A stretch of 64,000 bases of DNA, from the NCBI RefSeq assembly GCF_000735135.1, contig NZ_JPLZ01000006.1, positions 1,892,428-1,956,427 of the forward strand, given 5' to 3'. The translations under genes were made by a program, and so were the position numbers. The stretch comes from Chryseobacterium sp. FH1. Its GTDB lineage: Bacteria > Bacteroidota > Bacteroidia > Flavobacteriales > Weeksellaceae. Shown in pieces: positions 43,523 to 52,086 of this stretch (the stretch's first letter is position 1; every line of letters begins with the position of its first letter). The notes under the pieces were generated by a model. The model was not told where the DNA came from. It did no database searches and was given only the letters and a program-made list of their open reading frames with translations.

Positions 43523-44137
43523 TTAGTAGGAATTTTTATTTTGATTGGACAGTTCCTCGTTATTGATGATTCGCCAGTTTTTAATAATCACTCCGTGAGG
43601 GTTATTGGGACTTCTGATGATGTCTTCAAAGAAACCTTCGGTGATAAGCTTTCTGGTAATGACAGAAGATTTTCGTGTGATCATTTGTTTCCCAAAGAAG
43701 CTAAATTTTTTATGTTCCATATTAAGTGCAATAGAATCGGTATGGATACTTACCATCGAACTGGACGCAATGATTTGATTATAAAAACCCTTTTCCTTTA
43801 AGTTGGTATATTCTTTTTTCCCACTGTCATCAATGAGATACAATGACTTCTGAATATTATCCTTGATATAGGTATCATCGGGAGCAAGAGTGAAAAACAA
43901 TCTGTGGAAAAGTTCAATTTGTGCCTTGTATTCAACAGGTCGGTTCAACAAGACATCGGTCTGCTTTGCAAGTACTGGAACCCCGTTATCCAAAATGTAA
44001 ATTGACTTTCTAGAATCCTCGATCATTCTGTATGCAAAGAAGAATCCGGCAATGACAATAAAAACAGCAAAAGCAATGGTTGACAGTGAAATAACCTTGT
44101 TTATTTTAATTCTTTGTTCTATATTTTTGATAAGCAT
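43523..44137 (-). CDS. traK: Conjugative transfer protein TraK (VirB8-like)
   Basis: 204 aa. Short cytosolic N-terminus, a membrane helix (ISLSTIAFAVFIVIAGFFFAYRMI, ~17-40), then a periplasmic domain with LDNGVPVLAKQTDVLLNRPVEYKAQIELFHRLFFTLAPDDTYIKDNIQKSLYLIDDSGKKEY, the hallmark of TraK. It bridges inner-membrane and outer-membrane parts of the channel. It ends one base before the TraL-like gene begins. Confidence 0.9.
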   Translation of the reverse strand: MLIKNIEQRIKINKVISLSTIAFAVFIVIAGFFFAYRMIEDSRKSIYILDNGVPVLAKQTDVLLNRPVEYKAQIELFHRLFFTLAPDDTYIKDNIQKSLYLIDDSGKKEYTNLKEKGFYNQIIASSSMVSIHTDSIALNMEHKKFSFFGKQMITRKSSVITRKLITEGFFEDIIRSPNNPHGVIIKNWRIINNEELSNQNKNSY

Positions 44138-44159
44138 TTTGTCATATTATTTTTTGAGA

Positions 44160-45395
44160 TTACTTTCCGTTTTTCATAGCTTCCTTAACTCTTCCCGAAG
44201 CTGAGCCTTCTGCTGCACTTGCTGCTATAGAAGCACCTCCCGTTTTGGCAGCCAATATTGCTGTTTTCGCACTACTCGCCATTTTTCCTGCGGCATTTTT
44301 CATTTTGGTCATGGCCCCCGCTCCTCCTGCAGAAACAATACTGTCTGCAATAGTTGGAGTCATCAGTACTCCGATTCCTGTAACAACATAAGCGACACAG
44401 GTAAAAAGCTGGTTATAGATCATACCGGAATTACTCACGTAGACCATCAAGGCGTCCAAGTTGGTGATTGTTCCGTTTGATAATAAGGTATCATATCTTT
44501 CGATCTCCATTGTATAACCAGAGGCGATGAGTTGTTGACCGATGTTGATGATGGTATAGGCAACAAAAGTGTACAGATTAATGTTGATGAACTTGGATAC
44601 CCAACTGTATAATGAATTTTCAAATCCAGGGATAAGAGCCATTCCCACAGCTATCGGTCCCAAAATGATCAAAATGTAAGACCATATCTTTTGGATGAAG
44701 AAAATGAGATACACGCAAACCCGTAGGATGGAAAGGCAACAAAATTCAATAAGTTCTGCCACTAGCTTCTGCATTTGGAACTCCATTCTTATCGACCATT
44801 CTTTGATAGGCTGAATGAGTTTATCCAATCCCTCACTGATGTCATACCATGAATCATCGGCATCTTCAGTAGTATTTTCAATCACCTCCTGCTTCGCATC
44901 TTCTTCCGCTTTTAATTTTATGACGGCATCGAGTAATTGCTGTTGCTTCTTAAATCTTTCAACCCGCAGATCATTTACTTCTGATTCTATCTCGCTGAAA
45001 ATTGAAATTCCGGGTTCGGCAATAGCCTCAAATGGTGCCTGGATCATACTCACAAATCCGCTCCAGTAAACCAGTGTAAATCCGATCAGAATCGGTTTCA
45101 GCATCGGGGTGATTTCCCATTCTCTGTCTCCTGCTGCCATTTGCCAACCCATATATCCGAGGTACATCAGAGCACCTAAACCTCCTATTGCTTTTCCTAC
45201 CAAAGCTGATTCAGCAGCACTATCCTGCACACTGTTGTCTAATTTGGTAAAAACCTCCATAAACCATTTCTCAAAAGCACCGTCGCCTTTTAAAAACTGA
45301 AGCAGATTACTATAGTCGCTGTCTGTTTGGGCAAAACCCATAACAGGTAAAAGAATTGCGATTACGCAAAAAGTTACTGTTATCGTTTTATTCAT
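44160..45395 (-). CDS. traJ: Conjugative transfer protein TraJ (VirB6-like)
   Basis: 411-aa polytopic membrane protein with an N-terminal signal-like helix. It contains IGGLGALMYLGYMGWQMAAGDREWEITPMLKPILIGFTLVYWSGFVSMIQAPFEAIAEPG, a long charged loop, then several helices from residue ~215. The C-terminus is Ala/Gly-rich (AGGAGAMTKMKNAAGKMASSAKTAILAAKTGG). The pattern matches TraJ of Bacteroidetes conjugative transposons. It should form the inner-membrane platform of the T4SS. Confidence 0.85.
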   Translation of the reverse strand: MNKTITVTFCVIAILLPVMGFAQTDSDYSNLLQFLKGDGAFEKWFMEVFTKLDNSVQDSAAESALVGKAIGGLGALMYLGYMGWQMAAGDREWEITPMLKPILIGFTLVYWSGFVSMIQAPFEAIAEPGISIFSEIESEVNDLRVERFKKQQQLLDAVIKLKAEEDAKQEVIENTTEDADDSWYDISEGLDKLIQPIKEWSIRMEFQMQKLVAELIEFCCLSILRVCVYLIFFIQKIWSYILIILGPIAVGMALIPGFENSLYSWVSKFININLYTFVAYTIINIGQQLIASGYTMEIERYDTLLSNGTITNLDALMVYVSNSGMIYNQLFTCVAYVVTGIGVLMTPTIADSIVSAGGAGAMTKMKNAAGKMASSAKTAILAAKTGGASIAASAAEGSASGRVKEAMKNGK

Positions 45396-45397
45396 TT

Positions 45398-46228
45398 TTA
45401 AAATCGGTGTTTATAATGATTCATCATATTTTGAACAATTTGCTGGTCTGATGCAGGTGTCCAAGAAGGAGGCAAAGCATAATTGGAGTGGTTTTTCAGA
45501 ATATTTTTGTAATCCGTAAGAAGTTTCGTTTTGTTATTGTGCTTTCTTAATTCAATTACAAATTTTCTCCATTTAATGAGGGTTTCGTGATACATAATAA
45601 ATCGTTTTCCTCTTGGCATATCCATACTTCTGGACATTGAATATTTTTCTTTTATGAGATCCAATTCTTCCTGAAGTCTTCTTATGGTGCCTGTTGTACT
45701 TAGTGTTTCAAAGGTTTGCTGGTCTTTCAGTCTCCATTCTATAAAATTTTGCGGTGTATCGGGGAATTCGGTAATTGGTTTTAGCATTCGTTTGTAATAC
45801 AATAACCATAGAGGGTCTGCATCAACAGTAGCAGAGGTCCAATGGGCAAAGTCCTGAACGCTTCTTTTATGAATGGTATCTGAAGCTGCTTTTATTTTTT
45901 TTGCTTCTTCCTCCTGAAATTTTAATTGAGTAAATCTTTGATTTTGCACTCCTGTAGGTTTTAATGGTCGAATATCTTCTCCATCTTTATAATCCCTGTT
46001 GATTTTTGGAGCCCATAATCCCCAAACCGTAGCATATGCGAAATTGGTTTGAATGCCTAAAAAATATTTTGGATAAGGACGCCAGTCTCCCCAATCTTGA
46101 AAGACCATTCTTTTATGCTGAGAAACAATGGAAGGGTCATTTAATCTCTTGACGCTAACCTGTCCAAACACGGTGGCTGCAAAAAAGAGCAACTGAAATA
46201 GACTGAGTTTTTTTAGTAGATTTTCCAT
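45398..46228 (-). CDS. Secreted T4SS-locus protein of unknown function
   Basis: 276 aa with a signal peptide (SLFQLLFFAATVFGQ). It is Trp-rich near the N-terminus (VFQDWGDWRPYPKYFLGIQTNFAYATVWGLWAPK), then helical with many basic residues. It ends DQQIVQNMMNHYKHRF, a tail shared with the three genes upstream. No named family recognised. It lies between the VirB5-like genes and traJ, two bases before traJ, so it belongs to the T4SS operon and acts outside the inner membrane. Confidence 0.65.
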   Translation of the reverse strand: MENLLKKLSLFQLLFFAATVFGQVSVKRLNDPSIVSQHKRMVFQDWGDWRPYPKYFLGIQTNFAYATVWGLWAPKINRDYKDGEDIRPLKPTGVQNQRFTQLKFQEEEAKKIKAASDTIHKRSVQDFAHWTSATVDADPLWLLYYKRMLKPITEFPDTPQNFIEWRLKDQQTFETLSTTGTIRRLQEELDLIKEKYSMSRSMDMPRGKRFIMYHETLIKWRKFVIELRKHNNKTKLLTDYKNILKNHSNYALPPSWTPASDQQIVQNMMNHYKHRF

Positions 46229-46236
46229 AATTTGAA

Positions 46237-46899
46237 TTAAAAGATGTGATTGTATTTTTTGATGATGTCGCCAACAATGGCTTTGTCTATATTGATGTAA
46301 TTTCGGAGAACCGGAACCTGATACAGATAAGGGATCTTCTTGGCATTCTCTAAGCGTAGATTGATGTAAAGAATATTTCCATTGATATTTCTGACACGGG
46401 TAAAGATCTTTTCAATAAGCATTTCTCTATCCATCGCATCCATCAGAAAATCTTTGTCTTCATTGAGAATATCCTGGGTAACTTCTTGCTGAAGCTTCAA
46501 TGTTTGCTTCCCGATTTCAACATAATATTTTGAAATGAGTATTGAATATTCAGGATGCTGTGCGGATAGATCCAGCATTTTATTGGAGTTTGTCACGATT
46601 TTACCTAGATATTGATAGAGGTAGATAAGTTTTTTACTCTGGGTAAGCGCCGAGTTGACATTTTTCAGCTGTTGATAGATGTACTCTTGGATTGCAATGA
46701 TTTGCGTTATTTTATTATTGATGTCATCATATAGTTCTTTCTGCTTTTCATATGAATCCAGAAATGTTTGCTCGCTTCCTAACCGAACGCCGTGGTTTAC
46801 TGTGATCTGTGACAGAAGTTTATCGTTAATAACTATTTGCTGGCTACTAAAAGTACTTGCTGAAAACACTATCATTCCAATGGTTACTATTTTCTTCAT
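46237..46899 (-). CDS. Secreted VirB5/TraI-like protein, paralogue A
   Basis: 220 aa with a signal peptide. The mature part is all-helical (DDINNKITQIIAIQEYIYQQLKNVNSALTQSKKLIYLYQYLGKIVTNSNKMLDLSAQHPEYSILISKYYVEIGKQTL). It is clearly paralogous to 47636-48289, sharing L[SA].QHP[EQ]Y[SA]I and the C-terminal YIN.DKAIV..I...Y...F. Position between traG and traJ and the helical, exported nature resemble TraI/DUF4141 (VirB5-like) proteins. Confidence 0.65.
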   Translation of the reverse strand: MKKIVTIGMIVFSASTFSSQQIVINDKLLSQITVNHGVRLGSEQTFLDSYEKQKELYDDINNKITQIIAIQEYIYQQLKNVNSALTQSKKLIYLYQYLGKIVTNSNKMLDLSAQHPEYSILISKYYVEIGKQTLKLQQEVTQDILNEDKDFLMDAMDREMLIEKIFTRVRNINGNILYINLRLENAKKIPYLYQVPVLRNYINIDKAIVGDIIKKYNHIF

Positions 46900-46901
46900 T
46901 T

Positions 46902-47627
46902 CTAAAAAGATTTGATGTGATCCATGATGCTTTCCACTACTTGCTTATCTCTGTTGACATAATACTGGAATGCTCTTTTATTGCGTTTTACTTTGGCTTT
47001 TATATCCCTTATCTTCAGAAGCATATGCGTAGAATTTCTGCTTATTGACTTTAATTCGCCCAAAGCATAGTCTAGCAATAATTTACGTTCTGATGTTTCC
47101 ATCTGATTGATGGCTCCATAAGAGATCACGATACCCATTACGAGCCTTATCACCATTTGAAGATCATCTACAAATTGAATCTGGGAAGGCAATACCGCAA
47201 TGATTGAATAAGGCGCATCATTTATTTCATTGATAATGGCGGATTGATTGTTGGTAATTTTTGTTACTTCCCTGCTCATTGCAATTCCAGTTGGTACTGC
47301 CTGAATAGCAAATGAAACAATTCGCAATCTGTCTTGAATTTTGATGATCTTATCTTTGAAGTTGTTCCATTGAGTTTTATTGGCGGTTTCTATAGTAGCA
47401 TTTTCGATTTGTTTTTGACGCATTTCCTTTTGCCTGTCGTGCTCTTTCATCGTAGCATTAATTTCTATGTCCATCATCGGAAAGGAAACATTTTCCTGTT
47501 GCCAGGCAGGAGTAGAGCCGCCACCAGAAGATGTCAGCACGAAATAAACTGCAGGAATTAGCAAACTGAAAACAAGTTTCTTTTTGCATACGCATAGGCG
47601 GCGAATCTCATTCTTAGATTTCATCAT
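46902..47627 (-). CDS. Exported helical T4SS-locus protein, paralogue B
   Basis: 241 aa. The basic N-terminus (MKSKNEIRRLCVCKKK) precedes a hydrophobic signal or anchor helix (LVFSLLIPAVYFVLTSS). A coiled coil (~60-105) and helices follow. The C-terminal half aligns loosely with its two neighbours (KLLLDYALGELKSISRNSTHMLLKIRDI) and it ends YYVNRDKQVVESIMDHIKSF, the common tail. No named family. Two-base and eight-base gaps to neighbours indicate one operon. Confidence 0.6.
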   Translation of the reverse strand: MMKSKNEIRRLCVCKKKLVFSLLIPAVYFVLTSSGGGSTPAWQQENVSFPMMDIEINATMKEHDRQKEMRQKQIENATIETANKTQWNNFKDKIIKIQDRLRIVSFAIQAVPTGIAMSREVTKITNNQSAIINEINDAPYSIIAVLPSQIQFVDDLQMVIRLVMGIVISYGAINQMETSERKLLLDYALGELKSISRNSTHMLLKIRDIKAKVKRNKRAFQYYVNRDKQVVESIMDHIKSF

Positions 47628-47635
47628 AGAAAAAT

Positions 47636-48289
47636 TTAAAAATTTCTTTTGTACCTGTTCATTATATTTTCAACAATAGCTTTGTCTGTATTGATGTATC
47701 CGGCAAATGGATTAATTGAATTCCAAAATCCTAATCGATTTGCTTTTTCCAGCCTTAATTTTATAGCCAAAAGCCATAATTTCAGATTTTTGACATTACC
47801 TGAAATATTATGCAGGATCTTGTATCGGTCTCCTGCAGTAGCCAAATTCAGTTCTCCGGAGGCCAGTATGTCTGATATGTCAGTTATTATTTTCAAGCTT
47901 TGCTCGTAGGTCTTCTGTGATGCCTTTGTTCCGAAAATAGCATACTGAGGATGTTGTGACGCCAACTGGACAACTTGTGAAGAATAACTGTAACATTTTT
48001 CCAACTCCGAATAGATCTGCTGTACCTGGATCCCGTTTTGTAAGGTCCCTGAAACTTCTTTCAGGCCTTTCAATATTTTATTCTGAATATCATTGGCTGC
48101 AACCATCTGAGTACCCACCCAAGTTTGGGCATCCTTTAATTTGGATGTTTCTTCGATGACTTCATTCTGTTTGGCTTTTAGATTTTCTGAATAGAGAATC
48201 ATTGCTGCCGTTACGGTAGGATCGATGTAAGTATTTTGCGAATAGAGGAAACTTCCAAAACCTAAAAATAAAATGCTAAACTTTTTCAT
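47636..48289 (-). CDS. Secreted VirB5/TraI-like protein, paralogue C
   Basis: 217 aa with a signal peptide (MKKFSILFLGFGSFLYSQ). Helical: ETSKLKDAQTWVGTQMVAANDIQNKILKGLKEVSGTLQNGIQVQQIYSELEKCYSYSSQVVQLASQHPQYAIFGTK. It is paralogous to 46237-46899 and ends YINTDKAIVENIMNRYKRNF. The start overlaps the end of traG by 14 bases, which couples translation to the ATPase. VirB5-like proteins sit at pilus tips in known systems; this role here is inferred. Confidence 0.65.
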   Translation of the reverse strand: MKKFSILFLGFGSFLYSQNTYIDPTVTAAMILYSENLKAKQNEVIEETSKLKDAQTWVGTQMVAANDIQNKILKGLKEVSGTLQNGIQVQQIYSELEKCYSYSSQVVQLASQHPQYAIFGTKASQKTYEQSLKIITDISDILASGELNLATAGDRYKILHNISGNVKNLKLWLLAIKLRLEKANRLGFWNSINPFAGYINTDKAIVENIMNRYKRNF

Positions 48290-51200
48290 ACTGTTGTTTA
48301 TTTATGAATTCTGAAAAACTAATATTATGGTCTTCTAATTCCTGCGAGATGACTTTGAAAACATTCATCCCTCTGTGTTCTTTTTTCATCATTCTGTAAA
48401 AGGAATTGATTTTTTGATCCAGAGGATTTTGATATAAGTTTACGAGTGACACCAAGTTTTCGAGACTATCTCCGAAGATTTTGAGATCACCAATTATTCT
48501 GCGCAATGCTTCATCATAGTCGCCATATTGATGAACATAATACTCAACTGCTGATTTCTCCGGTTTTTCTGTGGTATAGGTTAAATATTGCTCCAAGGAA
48601 ACCTCATTACCATAGACCTCTCCTTTTGAACCTCTTTTTAAATAGAATTCTTTGAACCGGCTTCTACCGAATTTATTATTGAGATTATTGATGGTGAAAA
48701 TCTTGTTTTGCTCTACTTTATTGAGTGAAAGCAATGAGGCGATCTTATCAAAATTATCTTTGAATTTGGTCTGGTCAAGCAAGATAAAAGTGTCTGAATT
48801 ATTGATGATGGAATCTTTTACAACTGCATTACCTATAATGTCATCAAGTTCCTGAGTGACTACCACCGCTTCTCCCCAAAATTTCCTCACCGTTTTATAT
48901 AAATAAAGAATGTAGCCTCCCATCAGTTTACTCGCTATTGCCTTCCACGCTTCTTCTATGATCAGGGCTTTTCTGCGGTCTTTTCTAAGGCGCATTTTCT
49001 GAATAAAGGTGTCCATAATAATGAGCGTAACTATCGGAAAGAGTTTGGGATTGTCCTTTACATTATCAATTTCAAAAACGATGAAAGATTCGTCAAACAG
49101 CGTATTATCTGCACTTTCGTTTAGCGTCGTTCCGTACCTTCCGCCTTTGTAAAAGTCTTTCAGCACAAACAAAAATGTCCGTAAATTAAATTCCTTCTCT
49201 ATGATATGATGCTTCTTATTATTCAGGTAAATAGGAAGAAATTGATCACAATAATCATAAAATCCGTTGAATGAAAGTTCTGTAACGGTCAGCTTTTCTT
49301 CCAGTTTCTTAATTTTCCTGATGATTGCTTTTCTAAAAGATTGGTTCCATTCTTCAGCTGATATGGGTTGCCTGATGATGTCACTCGATTTGATTAAAAT
49401 CAACTGCGTTTCGTCGTATATCTTCCTTTTTTCTTCATCATTCAGTGTGTCATATGCTTCATAAACTTTATAGAAATTTTCGCTTTCATATTCCGGGTTA
49501 TTGATGTTCTTGTCAGGATGATAAAATTTCAACAATTTTCTTCCCGCTTCCTTTATTTCATCGGAACTGGCACCGAAAGTAATTCCCAAAATGTCATAGT
49601 AAGTATGCTGCCCTTTGGCTTCGTTTTCATATTCAGAAAAAAGATCATCTTCGTGAATGTTATATTTACCCAGATATAGAATGAGTTCTTCAGAAGTTTT
49701 ATTTTTATACCAAGACGTTCCCGAATTGAAATACTGATGGTAATACGACATCAACACATTGTCTAAAATGGATTTTTGTGCGGATGACATTGCGGAATCC
49801 GGACCTTGCCAGATAAGGAAGATGAGGTTGGTCAAAAATTCGATTTTTTCGATGTTAAATTCTTTCTTATCCATCAGAAAAGGATTCATAGTAATCGGTT
49901 TTTCTTCTGTGTATTGGATGTATCTTCCTCCCTTATATTTGCAGGTTCCCGAATAGGAATCTCCTGTATCAACAATGACCACATCATAATTGTAGGTCAA
50001 ATACTGCTCAATGATATTGTTCATCAAGAATGACTTTCCGGAACCTGATGGTCCTAGTACAAATTTGTTCCTGTTGTTGATCCTTCCTGTTTTCATTGGC
50101 AGATCTGAAGGATCTACTTTTAGCGGAACGCCTTGCCTGTCTGTAAATCTCAAATAGAAGTTTGATTCTTCGTTGACCGGGTAACTCTCCTTAAAAAAAA
50201 AACACAAGGCCGCTTCGCTTGTCGTCATAAATAGATCGTACTCCCTGAGTTCTGTCGCATTGCCCGGAATGGCCGAGCGCCAGAGTTCCAATTGGTTGTA
50301 GGCATTTTTAGAAACAATGATTCCTTTTGTGAAAAGTTTATTTTCAATCATCGACTGAATGTTTTCCATTTTCTCTAGTGAGTTTGCAGAAAAAAGAATG
50401 GAAAAATGAGCATTCACAACGAGTTGTCCATCAGTTGCTATATTGTGAAGCAGTGTCTGAATCTCCTCTGCGATAATGGCATTAGATGGCGAGTTGCTAG
50501 CTGCGCCTTCGTGCTTTTTCTTTTTTTTGTCGAGTTCTCTTTGCTGTTGTGCCTGAAGTGGAATGGTGATCACCTGATTATAAACGATGGTCTCATAGTC
50601 TTCCAGTTCATTGATAAAACTAAAATTGTCCACTGCCGTCTCTGATGCCGCACCATTTCCTCCAAGAATAGAATATGGTTCAATTTCCTGTGGCAGATCT
50701 ATATTTTCTACATCGACGTAAGAAATGTTCTTTACGAACCGGTTTCCGATCTGCAAAAATTCATTGGTACTCTTTATATTGTCAAATGTTGGCGAATCAT
50801 TGAACTGCATTGATAAAACTCCTGAAATGTAATATTCAAAATCTCTCTCAAATAAAAACTCAGGCTCACAATCATTCTGTTTCAAAAGCATAAACACTTT
50901 CTGACATTTGTCCCGTAATTCCTTGTAGCTTTTATCTGAAAAATGATAATGTTTCATTTTCTTTTTCAGCTTGTCATCTACGATATCGGTAAACAAAAGC
51001 ATCGTTTCAATGGTTTTGAAAAGCCGACCTTCAAAATGTTCAGAATATTTTTGCTGCAAAAATTGGTTTGATTTCTCTGCAGCATATTTTTTCTTGGAAA
51101 AGATATCGAGCTTTTGAACGATTCTTCCCTCCCCAATAATTGAGATAACCTGGTTTAAAACTGTATGAAAATTGATATAGCTGTCTGGATCTGCCGAATA

Positions 51201-51344
51201 TTGTTCGACAATATTTTTAATTCTAATACCTATGATAGGATTTCCATACTGTCCGAAGAGAACATCAAGATCCCAATTGAAATCTTTTCCATAGTCATAT
51301 CCTATAAATGGGATACTAAATACTTGTTTTTTTGTTGCTGCCAT
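48276..51344 (-). CDS. traG: TraG, VirB4-family T4SS ATPase with an inserted DnaJ J domain
   Basis: 1022 aa, against about 800-850 for usual TraG proteins. Walker A GPSGSGKS is at 431-438 and Walker B KALIIEEAW at ~792-800, followed by the VirB4 segment LYKTVRKFWGEAVVVTQELDDII. Between them, residues ~581-644 form a textbook J domain: TYYDILGITFGASSDEIKEA, then KFYHPDKN with the essential HPD at 609-611, and YKVYEAYDTLNDEEKRKIYD. The frame is continuous. VirB4 powers pilus assembly and DNA transfer; the J domain would add a docking site for Hsp70 (DnaK). It is co-transcribed with traF and traE upstream. Confidence 0.93.
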   Translation of the reverse strand: MAATKKQVFSIPFIGYDYGKDFNWDLDVLFGQYGNPIIGIRIKNIVEQYSADPDSYINFHTVLNQVISIIGEGRIVQKLDIFSKKKYAAEKSNQFLQQKYSEHFEGRLFKTIETMLLFTDIVDDKLKKKMKHYHFSDKSYKELRDKCQKVFMLLKQNDCEPEFLFERDFEYYISGVLSMQFNDSPTFDNIKSTNEFLQIGNRFVKNISYVDVENIDLPQEIEPYSILGGNGAASETAVDNFSFINELEDYETIVYNQVITIPLQAQQQRELDKKKKKHEGAASNSPSNAIIAEEIQTLLHNIATDGQLVVNAHFSILFSANSLEKMENIQSMIENKLFTKGIIVSKNAYNQLELWRSAIPGNATELREYDLFMTTSEAALCFFFKESYPVNEESNFYLRFTDRQGVPLKVDPSDLPMKTGRINNRNKFVLGPSGSGKSFLMNNIIEQYLTYNYDVVIVDTGDSYSGTCKYKGGRYIQYTEEKPITMNPFLMDKKEFNIEKIEFLTNLIFLIWQGPDSAMSSAQKSILDNVLMSYYHQYFNSGTSWYKNKTSEELILYLGKYNIHEDDLFSEYENEAKGQHTYYDILGITFGASSDEIKEAGRKLLKFYHPDKNINNPEYESENFYKVYEAYDTLNDEEKRKIYDETQLILIKSSDIIRQPISAEEWNQSFRKAIIRKIKKLEEKLTVTELSFNGFYDYCDQFLPIYLNNKKHHIIEKEFNLRTFLFVLKDFYKGGRYGTTLNESADNTLFDESFIVFEIDNVKDNPKLFPIVTLIIMDTFIQKMRLRKDRRKALIIEEAWKAIASKLMGGYILYLYKTVRKFWGEAVVVTQELDDIIGNAVVKDSIINNSDTFILLDQTKFKDNFDKIASLLSLNKVEQNKIFTINNLNNKFGRSRFKEFYLKRGSKGEVYGNEVSLEQYLTYTTEKPEKSAVEYYVHQYGDYDEALRRIIGDLKIFGDSLENLVSLVNLYQNPLDQKINSFYRMMKKEHRGMNVFKVISQELEDHNISFSEFINKQQYEKV

Positions 51345-51630
51345 TCTTTAGAATTTTTTTATTGTCTAACCTTTTTGGAAAAATTAAGATCTGATCAAAG
51401 TTTTTTGTCTTGTCGTATAGACCGTTCTTGTCCTGTCTTTTGAAAATAAGATAAACACCTCCTGCGGTGACAGCTATTCCCAGTAAAGAACCTAATAGAC
51501 CAAACTTGGATAGTATCATTGCCGAGACCACTCCGCCTCCAATAACGCCGACTGCATAAAAGATGTATTTCCCTTTCAGTCCGAAGAATACAAGGGGCTT
51601 TTTGAGCCCCTTGTAGAGATAGAATCCCAT
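51316..51630 (-). CDS. traF: TraF (DUF4133, VirB3-like)
   Basis: 104 aa. The N-terminus GFYLYKGLKKPLVFFGLKGKYIFY is the DUF4133 signature, followed by two membrane helices (~25-65: YAVGVIGGGVVSAMILSKFGLLGSLLGIAVTAGGVYLIF) and a basic tail. VirB3-like proteins work with the VirB4 ATPase. The end overlaps the start of traG by 29 bases. Codons 6-14 form a perfect 11-bp mRNA hairpin just after the pilin gene. Confidence 0.88.
   Translation of the reverse strand: MGFYLYKGLKKPLVFFGLKGKYIFYAVGVIGGGVVSAMILSKFGLLGSLLGIAVTAGGVYLIFKRQDKNGLYDKTKNFDQILIFPKRLDNKKILKNGSNKKTSI
51589..51615 (-). promoter_or_regulatory. mRNA hairpin at the traE/traF junction
   Basis: TACAAGGGGCT and AGCCCCTTGTA form an uninterrupted 11-bp stem with a five-base loop, in codons 6-14 of traF. 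There is no T run, so it is more likely an mRNA-processing or stability element than a terminator. It could raise the ratio of pilin to downstream products. Confidence 0.45.
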
Positions 51631-51631
51631 G

Positions 51632-51955
51632 TTAGGCGAAGAATGCGGTTACAAATTCCGGAACCACAAGCAGGAAGATCATTGCTCCTCCATAACCAAG
51701 GATCTCCTTGTTGACATCCTGGTCGCCATTTGTCCATTTGTTATACACTCGAAGACCTCCGATGAAACCGACTAATCCTCCTACTGCTTTCAAGATCAGC
51801 TTTACTGGATCCCAATAATCGGTGATATCACTTGCTGCATTCGAGATTGCTGTGGCTCCTCCTTGTGCAAATGCAGGAGTTATTGCCATAATTGCCAACG
51901 CAAGGGTTAGAACTTTTTTTGTTGTCACGTTTTTTGTGAAAAACTTTTTCTTCAT
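51632..51955 (-). CDS. traE: TraE (DUF4134, VirB2-like pilin)
   Basis: 107 aa. It has a long signal peptide ending AITPAFAQ, then two hydrophobic helices (DPVKLILKAVGGLVGFIGGLRVYNKWTNGDQDVNKEILGYGGAMIFLLVVPEFVTAFF). This is the DUF4134 layout of TraE, the presumed pilin subunit of Bacteroidetes conjugation systems. It is the first gene of the tra operon, one base before traF; the hairpin within traF follows it. Confidence 0.88.
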   Translation of the reverse strand: MKKKFFTKNVTTKKVLTLALAIMAITPAFAQGGATAISNAASDITDYWDPVKLILKAVGGLVGFIGGLRVYNKWTNGDQDVNKEILGYGGAMIFLLVVPEFVTAFFA

Positions 51956-52021
51956 ATTTAAAAATTTTATAAGGGGTTAATAATCAATTGAGTGCTAAAT
52001 TTTGGGCCTAGGAATCCCAGT

Positions 52022-52041
52022 CAACGGATTTTAATCCGTTG
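52022..52041. terminator. Hairpin upstream of traE
   Basis: CAACGGATT-TT-AATCCGTTG, a compact 9-bp stem between traE and the 189-aa gene. No clear T run; possibly an attenuator in the traE leader. Confidence 0.4.
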
Positions 52042-52086
52042 TTATGTCTAAAAAGCAGTATGTTAACTATTGATTAGGTTGGCTAA

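Noticed and set aside
49413..49604. The J domain as a product of frameshift or mis-joined sequence
   Set aside because: The frame is uninterrupted for more than 1000 codons, flanking VirB4 segments are in frame on both sides, and all J-domain landmarks are intact. An error would not create this.
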